Shown here piece after piece: positions 1-8,700 of a stretch of 8,711 nt of DNA. The notes beneath the pieces are model-generated. The model saw only the letters and a list, made by a program, of their open reading frames with translations. It did not search any database and was not told where the DNA came from. Location of the stretch: NCBI GenBank assembly GCA_031293105.1, contig JAUMSA010000306.1, forward strand, positions 1 through 8,711, written 5' to 3'. The position numbers and the translations under genes were made by a program. Within the stretch, counting starts at the first letter, position 1, and every line of letters starts with the position of its first letter. Source of the stretch: Butyricicoccus sp. GTDB lineage: Bacteria; Bacillota; Clostridia; Oscillospirales; Butyricicoccaceae.

Positions 1-3
1 TAC

Positions 4-1341
4 ATGGTACACGGCAAGCTGTGTGTGGTCGATATCCCGCTGGGCTCCATCCGCAAGGTGAAGATCGTGCAGCTTGGCAGCCAGACGATGGGACAGTGGT
101 ACAACGGACAGACCGACAAGCCAAAGTATATGCTCAATGCGTCCCTATGGGACGAAAAAGGCCCCATCGGCACGATCTGGCTGGATGGTAAACTCACGCG
201 CAATGAGGGAACCGGATACGGCTTTGGCGTGAATAAAAATGGGGACTGCGGATTTGCCGACCCCTGGAGCGTTGCCTGGCGGGACTATATCACCGGGTAT
301 CCCAGCCTAATTGAATTGGGCAGGCCAACCGCGTATCGGGTAGACAATTATGTCCAGAATGCGATGACAAAGCGCGCCTGTATTGCAAACGCCGCGGGAC
401 ATCTGTATTTCATCACAGGGGAAAGCTTGACGCTGGACGATCTGAGGGACGAACTTACAGCATTTGGCGCATATAATGCGATTAACCTAGACGGTGGCGG
501 CTCGGCACGGCTGATGGTAGATGGGAAGGCGATCAACCATCCGACCGATAACCGCGCCTGCAAGTTAGCGATTGCGGTCTGGGTTAAGCAAGCAAATGGC
601 GATGAGCCGGAAACGGAGGATAAGCACATGGGCAAAAAAGTATTTTTAGGTGTCGGCCACGGTGGGAATGACCCGGGGGCGGGCGCAGATGGTTTCAAAG
701 AAAAGGACATCACGCTCACCATGGCTCTGGCCTGCAAAAAGGAACTGGAGCGTCACGGTGTGACCGTCGGCATCAGCCGCACGAGGGACGAAGACGACCC
801 GCTAACCGAAGAAATCCAGGAATGCAACGCTTTTGCCCCCGATGTTGCAGTGGACATCCATGTCAATGCCGGCGGTGGGGATGGCTTTGAAGCGTTCCAT
901 ACGCTGGGCGGCGGCACAGGCAAGGTTCTGGCACAGAACATCGAAGCTGAGGTAAAGGCGCTTGGGCAGAACAGCCGGGGCTGCAAGACCCGGGCAAACA
1001 GTGCAGGGAAGGACTACTATGGGTTTATTCGCCAGACGGTGTGCCCGGCCGTGATTTGCGAGATCGGGTTCATCGACAATGCAAAGGACCGCGCTGCATT
1101 CGACACCAAGGCCGAACAGGAGGCCTTCGGCCGGGCGTATGCACGCGGAATTTTGACGACGATCGGGATGAAACATCTGCCGGAGGATGAAAGTGCGCCG
1201 GATGCTGCCACGGATACCGAATTACAGGCGCTGGCACAGGAAGTACAGAAGAAATTTGGTTTTGAGGAGCAGACCATGCAGTATTTGCTGGCATACCCAT
1301 ACGCAAGGGCACTGCTCGAACGGCTGAAGGGAGTGGGGTGA
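4..1341 (+). CDS. Phage lysin: phosphodiester glycosidase (NAGPA) domain fused to N-acetylmuramoyl-L-alanine amidase (Amidase_3)
   Basis: A two-domain cell-wall enzyme of 445 residues counted from the ATG at 4. Residues 1-195 resemble the phosphodiester glycosidase (NAGPA) family: the signature NLDGGGSA lies at residues 161-168, preceded by a phage-type RACIANAAGHLYFITGE stretch. This family removes sugar-1-phosphate groups; its target here is unknown, possibly wall polymers. Residues about 210-395 are a zinc amidase that cuts the bond between muramic acid and the stem peptide. The expected ligands are visible: H219 in GVGHGG, E233 in FKEKD, H286 in DIHVNA, and catalytic E353 in CEIGFID. A short acidic linker and helical tail end the protein. 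There is no signal peptide or membrane segment. The frame is open to base 1, so the true start could lie upstream. The next gene begins one base after the stop, implying co-transcription. It could be a lysis endolysin or a virion-associated lysin; the context does not decide. Confidence 0.92.
   Translation: MVHGKLCVVDIPLGSIRKVKIVQLGSQTMGQWYNGQTDKPKYMLNASLWDEKGPIGTIWLDGKLTRNEGTGYGFGVNKNGDCGFADPWSVAWRDYITGYPSLIELGRPTAYRVDNYVQNAMTKRACIANAAGHLYFITGESLTLDDLRDELTAFGAYNAINLDGGGSARLMVDGKAINHPTDNRACKLAIAVWVKQANGDEPETEDKHMGKKVFLGVGHGGNDPGAGADGFKEKDITLTMALACKKELERHGVTVGISRTRDEDDPLTEEIQECNAFAPDVAVDIHVNAGGGDGFEAFHTLGGGTGKVLAQNIEAEVKALGQNSRGCKTRANSAGKDYYGFIRQTVCPAVICEIGFIDNAKDRAAFDTKAEQEAFGRAYARGILTTIGMKHLPEDESAPDAATDTELQALAQEVQKKFGFEEQTMQYLLAYPYARALLERLKGVG
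615..630 (+). promoter_or_regulatory. Internal ribosome site and in-frame ATG before the amidase domain
   Basis: GGAGG at 615-619 lies eight bases before an in-frame ATG at 628-630 (Met209), exactly where the linker ends and the amidase domain begins (MGKKVFLGVGHGG). Initiation here would give a free amidase of 237 residues beside the full-length protein. Internal starts producing a C-terminal product are known in several endolysins of Gram-positive phages. It may instead be a relic of a once separate amidase gene. Its use is inferred, not shown. Confidence 0.55.
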
Positions 1342-1342
1342 A

Positions 1343-2704
1343 ATGGCATTTGGTTTAGGCGGGGCCATTGGTGCGGCCATAGGCGGCGCAATCAGCGCAG
1401 CAGCGAGCGCAAATAAAAACAAGGGCTCATCATCATCCAGCCAGAGCAGTGGAAGCACCAGACCCAGCAGCTCGGGTACGTCCAGTCAGAATACGACCCA
1501 GACAAACCAAAATAACAGCTCGGTGAGTTCGTCTGGAAATGCCTCGACCAGTGGCGGCAGATACAGTTATACTGACTCAGACGGCGGCACACGATATTCA
1601 AACACCAATCAGGACTGGGCGTCGGTATACCAGGACGCGATTAGCCGCGGTGATGTGGCGCAGGCGCAGATGGCGCTGGATATGCGGGCGCAAAAGTTGG
1701 GCAATGACTATGATTCCTGGCAGAGTTGGGCAGAGGGTTCTCTTGATCGGTATATCGCCAATCGAAATCAGCCGGCCCAGGAGATCGAGGACAACTATAC
1801 ACAGATGACAGGTGACTATATGCAGCAATATGAGGGGTATATGGATGCGCTGAGAAAGGAGCAGCAGGCAATGGTGGATGCGAACATCGCGCAGCTGAAT
1901 GCGCAAAAACCCCAAGTGCAGCAGGCAGGCGCGCTGGCCAATCAGGCGGCACAGCAGAATTACTATGCGCTGATCAATCCGAACGGCGCGAGCGCGGAGC
2001 AGCGGGCAGCGCTCGGCCTGTCGGATAGCGGCCTGACCGAATCGAGCCAGATCGCAGCTGGCAATGCCTATCTGGGGGCGGTAAACGACAACGCACAGTC
2101 CGTGAACGATCAGCTGGCGCAGATCGATCTTGCGATCACGCAGGCCCAGCTTTCCGGTGACCTGGCGACTGCGCAGCAGCTGCAAAGCTATTACAATACC
2201 GTATTGCAGCAGGGTATGGCGCGAGCCGGAAATATTGCATCCCTTGGCCAGTGGGGGTTGGAAAATGCACAGAACCAGACCCAGCTCGGAGTGGGAAACG
2301 CACTGGCGGCAGCCGGCCTGACCGGATACTACAACGGGAACCAGACCATGGCCGGACAGCAAAATGCAGTGACGATCGAGGGACAGCAGATCAGCAACCA
2401 GCTGCAGCAGCTGACCTATCTGATTCAGCAAAAGTACGGTATGAGTCTGGCAGCGGCCGAACTGGCGGCAGCTGAGCTGGCGAACAAGGGCGCAGACCTG
2501 AACAACGTGCGGACCCATGGGCAGACCACTAACGCAAAGAAGAATTGGAAAGAAAACGTCCCCTCCGTGCGTAGGTGTCTTTTTCTATGGCAAGATGCTT
2601 GGGAAAGGAGCGCAGACAATGGCAAATTTTGCAGACAACTTTCTGAAAAAGCAAAAAGAAAAAGAGAAAAAGAAATTTTCTGTTTCGGTCAAGTTGGGCG
2701 ATAA
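1343..2704 (+). CDS. Putative phage internal virion (DNA-ejection-like) protein, Gln/Ala-rich, with N-terminal glycine zipper
   Basis: A 453-residue protein I cannot assign to a named family. Residues 1-22 form a glycine-zipper hydrophobic segment (GLGGAIGAAIGGAIS), able to enter or span a membrane. Residues 27-75 are Ser/Thr/Gln/Asn low complexity. A short helical unit follows (YQDAISRGDVAQAQMALDMR), then from about 145 to 390 a long Gln/Ala-rich helical, coiled-coil-like region. A membrane-active small segment plus long helices, placed just upstream of a giant virion-type protein, recalls podovirus ejection proteins such as those of T7 and P22; this is analogy, not detected homology. The start is supported by AAGGGAG at 1327-1333, nine bases before the ATG, and by the one-base gap after the lysin stop. 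Oddity: the last 45 or so residues are basic and contain all three cysteines of the protein, and the frame overlaps the next gene by 86 bases, which may indicate a frameshifted C-terminus. Confidence 0.75.
   Translation: MAFGLGGAIGAAIGGAISAAASANKNKGSSSSSQSSGSTRPSSSGTSSQNTTQTNQNNSSVSSSGNASTSGGRYSYTDSDGGTRYSNTNQDWASVYQDAISRGDVAQAQMALDMRAQKLGNDYDSWQSWAEGSLDRYIANRNQPAQEIEDNYTQMTGDYMQQYEGYMDALRKEQQAMVDANIAQLNAQKPQVQQAGALANQAAQQNYYALINPNGASAEQRAALGLSDSGLTESSQIAAGNAYLGAVNDNAQSVNDQLAQIDLAITQAQLSGDLATAQQLQSYYNTVLQQGMARAGNIASLGQWGLENAQNQTQLGVGNALAAAGLTGYYNGNQTMAGQQNAVTIEGQQISNQLQQLTYLIQQKYGMSLAAAELAAAELANKGADLNNVRTHGQTTNAKKNWKENVPSVRRCLFLWQDAWERSADNGKFCRQLSEKAKRKREKEIFCFGQVGR
2602..2621 (+). promoter_or_regulatory. 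Ribosome site and start of the giant virion-type protein
   Basis: GGAAAGGAG at 2602-2610 is followed after eight bases by ATG at 2619-2621. The frame is already open from 2502 and has other ATGs at 2517 and 2595, but neither has comparable spacing from a Shine-Dalgarno sequence. This site decides the start even though it lies inside the preceding gene's reading frame. Confidence 0.85.
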
Positions 2705-5700
2705 AACAATATCAGTATCAGCACCCAGCCAGACAATACGACAGGAAACGAAGAAAGTAGAACAGGCCGCGAAACAGGCCGGGGCAGCAAAGAGACAGCA
2801 GCAGGCGAAGAAAACGGTACAGGCATATCAGGCACAGCGTTCGTCCAGCAGCAAAAAAAGCAGCGGTTCCTCCAACAAGGCAACAGAGCAAAGCAGCGAA
2901 TCTGCATCCGTGCCAGTCACAAAGCCTTCGCCGTTTTCTCTGCCTACGCTGCCGGGATTACAAGAGGCAAGGGCGCGGATAACCACTTCTTTTTCTCCTA
3001 TGGAGCGCAACAGCTCAAACTGGGCGTTTTTACAGAACGCAAAGATGCTGGCGCAGCAGACCCAAAAGCCGCAGAGCTACATCGACAGGCTGACCCAGCG
3101 GCAAAATGCACTGCATCAGGCAAACGTGGAGCTGGCTAAGGGGTTGCCGATTCGGTACAACATGCAGACGGGCAGCTGGGAGAATGCCCAGGGCGGACAG
3201 GCATATGCTGCGCGGGTGCTGCCCGGTGTGACAGCGCAGACCAGCATTGCAAATTCGGTGCCAGCACAGATGGCGCGCAATCGAGCGGCACAGATGCGAG
3301 AGAACGGGCAAACGCTGGTGGCAAAACCGCTAACGGAAACAGCAAAAGACATCGGGGCTGCGGTTGCCAGTTCAGCGCTGGGCGGCCTGCATCAGTTTAA
3401 TGAGGGTGTATATTCGACGCTGGATTTCTTTGTACCGGACTTTGTGCCGGTGGTGTCGGATGCTATTAAATATGGTAAGGAAAACGCGCAAAAGGGCGCG
3501 GAGAAGATTCGGCAGGAAAACTATGCCCGGGGCACGGCGGCGGGCATTGTGGGTGACGTGGGCGCCGGGCTGGTATCCTCACTGCCCAGCGCATTGGCAG
3601 CGCTGGCATCCGGCGGCGGCAGCCTGGCCGCAGAGCTGGGTAGCCGATCGGGCGCCGTGGCAGCGGCGGCAAAGCAGGTGCTCAAGAACCCGGCGACCTG
3701 GGTAAACGCCATGCAGACGTATGGCCCGGAATATGAAAAGGCGAAGCAAAGCGGCGCGAGCGAAACGCAGGCGGCCGCCAGCGCGCTCATCTCGACGCTG
3801 CTGCAATCGGGCATTGAAGTGTCCGGCGGTATGGAAACGCTGGGCAAAACGGCAAAGGGCGCGGGCCGATACCTCAAAAGTGCGCTGGAAGAAGGCGCAG
3901 AGGAAGTGGCGCAGGATGTTATCAGCCGGTCGGCGGCAGCGCTGACCTACGACAGGCCGCAGGCGCTGGAGGACATTTATTCGAAGGAGAACCCGGAGGC
4001 GCTGATCAATCCCGTGCGCATGGCGCAACAGGCGGCTATGGGCGCGGCAGTTGGTGGGCTGTACAGCGGCGCGCATGCCCTGGGCAGTCGGATCGGACAG
4101 CATGTAAGCAAAAACAAGAGCACCGATCAGATTCTTGACAACAGGCCCCAATTGCCTGAGCTGTTATCGGATGATACCCCTGTTGCTTATGATATAGCAC
4201 AAAATACAGCAGAGGGCAGGGGGCTGCCGAAAAAGACGACCAGCGCAGGGGAACAAACACATCCAGAAGCTACGGAATATCGCAGACAGATTGATGGTGC
4301 GTTTGATGGGACCCTGTCACGAGCAAAGACGATTTTGGTCGGAGAGACGCCCGAGATCTTACAAGAGTTGGGCGCTTCGGATTTACCGCTCACAATGACG
4401 CAGAGTACAGCACGGAAAATTGCATACCCAGACGGCTATTTTGGCGGAAAGCATAACCTAGGGATTTCAGCGCTTAAAAATTTACCTGAACAGCTTGAAA
4501 ATCCTGTGGCTGTCTTAAAATCCAGAACAGAACCGGATAGTCTGGTCGTATTGACCGAATGGAATGATATACAGGGAAATCCGGTTATTGCCGCCGTACA
4601 TTTGAATAAAAAAGGCGTAATTGAGGAAATCAACAGCCTGGCGAGCGCATATGGCAAGCGCAATCTGGATGCACTGCTGGGAGAAAACCATGAAAATGTT
4701 CTTTATACAAGAGAAAACAAGAGCATCGATCAGCTTCTTTCAATCAGGCTCCAATTGCCTGAAGCGATGGCTGATGATACTCTTGTTGCCTATAGTATAG
4801 CACAAAACACAGCAGGGGACAAGGGACTGCCATTACCAGATCCGGGCACGCTGCGGCAGGGGGTCTGGGCGGCAGGCGAAACAAAGCCGAGGCTGAAACC
4901 GGAAGCCGAATACCGACCGGAAAGCCGTATTCGCACGCCGGAAGAGGAAGCCATGCTGCAAGCTCAGCTGGCTGAGGTGGAGAAACTGGACGGCTTTGAT
5001 TTGCCGGAGGTACAGACGCCGCAGGCGGCGCGCATGATGGAAAACGCGGAACTGGCCCAGGGGCAGCTGGAGGCATTGGCGTCAGACAGCTATGAAATAC
5101 CAGACATCATCGCGCAGGAGACCCGCGCGGTGCGTATGGCGGAAAACGCGGAACTGGCCCAGGGACAGTTGGAGGCACTGGCATCAGACAGCTATGAAAT
5201 ACCGGACATCATTGCGCAGGAGGCACGCGCCGCCCGCGCCGGACAGGCAGGGGAAAGCGGCACTTTGCTGGCAGCCTGGGACGATGCGCGGCAGATTAAG
5301 CGGCGTATCGAGCAGGCCGAGCAGCGCATGAAGCTGACTGACCGGGACAAAGCATTTGTGGAAAGCGCATTGCAGACCGGCTCGACCAGCAATTTTTATG
5401 AGGCAGACAACCCGCAGGACGTGCAGTATCTGTACGAACTGCGTGCGGCAGAACGGGACGCCATGGCGCCGGTGTGGGAATACAACGCGCGGCAGCAGGA
5501 GGGTATGCAGCGGGAGGCGGCAGAGGACGCGGACACAATCGCCGAATTTGCGACCGACAAAAAGCGCGGCCTATATTATCTGACCGAAACGCCGGAGCGC
5601 AATCTGTATGACATCTTCGGCAAGGAGGGCCGGGACAAGGCGGAAAGCTTTATCCGGCGGTATATCACGCCCGTACATCAGGCGGTGGCAGAGGGCAACC

Positions 5701-8700
5701 GCCTGGCAAACGACATGCGCAGCCGGGTGAAGGCGCTGGGGCTGGACAAGGACGAAAGCGCGGTGGTGCAGTATCTGCTGGAAAATCAGGCAGGCGGCGC
5801 GGAGCAATACATACGCGAACACAAGATGAAGATGCCGCCGCAGCGGCAGGCCAAAATTGACAAGGCTGTGGCCGAATTTCGGGATATTTACAATGAGCTG
5901 CACCGACGCATCGTGGAAACACAGATTCGGAACGGATATGAGCCGACCGAATACCGCAAAAATTATGCGCCGCATTTTGTGGAGGAGCAGGACGATAAGC
6001 TGCTGGCAAAGGTGCTTTATAAGCTTGGCATGAAGATCACCAAAAAAGACCAGCTGCCGACCGACCTTGCCGGCGTAACCGAAACATTCCGGCCGGGAAA
6101 GAAATGGTTTGGCAACCTGGAACGGCGACAGGGCAACAAAACGATCTATGACGCGGTGAAGGGCTTTGACCAGTATATCGAGACAGCCGCAGACGTGATT
6201 ACCCTGACCGACAGCATCGGGCGTATTCGGACGCTGGAGGACGCGGTGCGCTACCGTCTATCGGACGAAGGCACACAGGCGCAGATTGACGCTATCCGGG
6301 CAGACAGGAGCATGGACGGGCTGGAAAAGCGGCAGGCGATGGAAAAAGCCTATGGGGATGAGCCTGGCAAGCTGGCGCGGGTGATGCGCGACCTGAACGA
6401 GCAAAAGGAGATGGGCATGCGCAACTTTGTCACCGAGCTGCGCCGCTACGGCGACAGCCTGGCCGGGAAGAAATCCCGCGGCGACCGCGGCATTGAGGAC
6501 GCGATCGGGCGCGATATTTACGAGGTTTCCCGGGCGGTCGAAGGACGTGTGGCGGCAAACATGATCGGCGCAAACCCAGGCAGCTGGCTGACGAACTTCA
6601 TCCCGCTGACACAGGCCCTGGGCGAGGTGGACACGGCAAGTATGCTCAAAGGGCTGTATCAGACGGTAAAAGCCTATGCCAAGGACGACGGATTTGTGGA
6701 CGCTTCGGCCTTTTTGACCAACCGGCGCGGCTCGGACCGGCTGGTCAAGGACACGGCGCAGAAGGTGGGCGACGCACTGGGCAAACCCATGGAATGGTTC
6801 GACCAGTTTACCGCGGACGCGATCGTCCGCGCCCGCACAGCACAGAATATGAACCAGAAGGGCATGAGCCTAGAGGCAGCGATCGACGAGGCGGATGCCT
6901 TTGCCGGCAGCCTGATGGGCGACCGCTCCAAGGGGAGTATGCCGGGCGTGTTTGAGATGCGAAACCCGGTGACCAAGGTATTTACCATGTACCAACTGGA
7001 AGTAAACAACCAGCTGCGATACCTGTTTAAGGACCTTCCCCGGCGGCTGGGCGAGGAAGGCGCGGCAGCAGTCGTGCTGGGACTGACGAAGGTGTTTGCG
7101 GGGGCGTATGTATATAACGCCATCTATCATGAGCTGACGGGGCGCGACGCGGCGCTCGACCCCATACGCATGATCCAGGATGCGCTGGGCGGCATCGGGG
7201 ACGAGGAGGACGAACGGACAGCCGCAGAGCGCGCCAAGGAGCTTGGAATGGATGCGGCAGAGCAGCTGCCGTTTATCGGCGGCCTTTTGGGAGGCGGCCG
7301 TGTGCCGGTGAGCTCGGCGCTGCCGGATGTGCTAAACCTGGCTACGGCGATCACGGACACGTCCAAAGCGCCGGAAAAGCGATGGGACATGGCGAAAAAG
7401 GAACTATTAAAGCCCGCTGCATATATCCTGCCGCCCTTTGGCGGCGGCGCGGTCAAGCGCGCAGTGGAGGGTTATCAGACGGTGAGCCAGGGCGGTGCAT
7501 ATGGTCTGAACAATGAGGGCGAACGCGAACTCATGTTCCCGCAGTATGGACAAGGACCGGCGGACTATGCTAAGGCGATGTTGTTTGGACGCTGGAGCAC
7601 CGACCAAGCGCAGCAATATGTGGAAAACGGTTTCAAGCGCCTGAACGCCGAGGATACGGCGACCTATGAGTGGATGACCAAAGAACGTGGAATCGACCCG
7701 CAGAAGGCGTATGAGGCCATCCAGCAGGTGGGCGGCATCAAGGCGCCAGAGGACGGCAGCCAGAGCCGGAAGCAGGCCCAGCGGGAAGCGATTATGGCAC
7801 TGGATCTGGGCTGGGAGGACAAGGTCGAACTGGATCGGAGACTCGTTGGCGGGGATGATCTGATTAGCTACGCGGACGCGGACAGTTTCCGCATTACCAA
7901 CGAGATGGCCGAACGCGAGCAGGCAGCAGCCATGCGTCTGATGAATGATTACGGGCTGAGCATAGACCAGGCGCAGCAATACGCGGGCATGTATGGCGAT
8001 TTTAAGACATATACCCTGAACCAGAACAAGACCGCGCGGTGGAATTACGAAGATGGTTCCTATCGAGATGTGCCAATGTACACCGTGGACAGCAAAAAGG
8101 TTCGGCTGCAAAAGATGCGGGACGCGATCGAGGCAGACAGCAGCCTGGACGACGCACAGAAGGAGGGCATTTTGCGGACAGCCGTATTGCCGGAGTTGGG
8201 GGACAAATATGTAAGCTCGTATGCGGATGATTATATTGGCGGCATCGACGTCGGGACGCTGCTGGACAGCCAGGCGGCTTATGAGCGCATTTCCGAGGAA
8301 GTGAAAAAGGATATGTCCATCCATGAAAATGACCGTAAAACATTTACAAAGCTTCGGTTTGCTGCCTATCTGGAGGATACCGGATTGACGCGCGAGCAGC
8401 AGGACAAGCTGTGGTATTTCCAGGCGGCTGATGCAGAAAATTTAAAAATGCAATGGTCGGATATTATTCAGGACAAAACGGATGAAAATGAACGCAATGC
8501 AATAAAGGAACTTCAAGAGTCTGGAATGGATCTTCAGACCTATAATGCCATTATGAGCGGTATTTACCGGCAAAATGCGGATAAGGATGCAGACGGAGAA
8601 ACGATTAACGGAACAGCCAAGAAAAAGAAAATTGCGTATCTTAATCAATATGATATTCCTTATGAGCAGAAAAATTTGCTTATGATTGCAGCCGGGTATA

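Noticed and set aside
1598..2518. Open frame of 306 codons on the minus strand
   Set aside because: It lies wholly antisense to the Gln/Ala-rich gene and arises from its CAG/GCG codons; it has no family features and its composition (Leu/Arg/His/Ile) is that of a shadow frame.
2555..2592. Possible terminator: T-run (GTGTCTTTTTCT) after a GC-rich stretch
   Set aside because: The upstream arm (ACGTCCCCTCC) does not pair convincingly with the GGTGTC arm, and it sits just before the start of a co-directional gene.
4111..4831. Insertion sequence or transposon bounded by repeats
   Set aside because: The repeats are direct, coding and imperfect, no transposase is present, and the reading frame continues through; a protein-module duplication fits better.
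5040..5243. CRISPR-like repetition
   Set aside because: There are only two adjacent 102-base units with no spacers, both translated in frame as part of a larger protein; this is a coding tandem repeat.
6812..6831. Perfect 8-base inverted repeat with a 4-base loop (CGCGGACG / CGTCCGCG)
   Set aside because: It is in the middle of the coding frame (encoding TADAIVR), has no T-tract after it, and such pairs are expected by chance at this GC content.
7407..8324. Open frame of 305 codons on the minus strand
   Set aside because: It is antisense to the continuous giant gene in a GC-rich region, with no recognisable motif.
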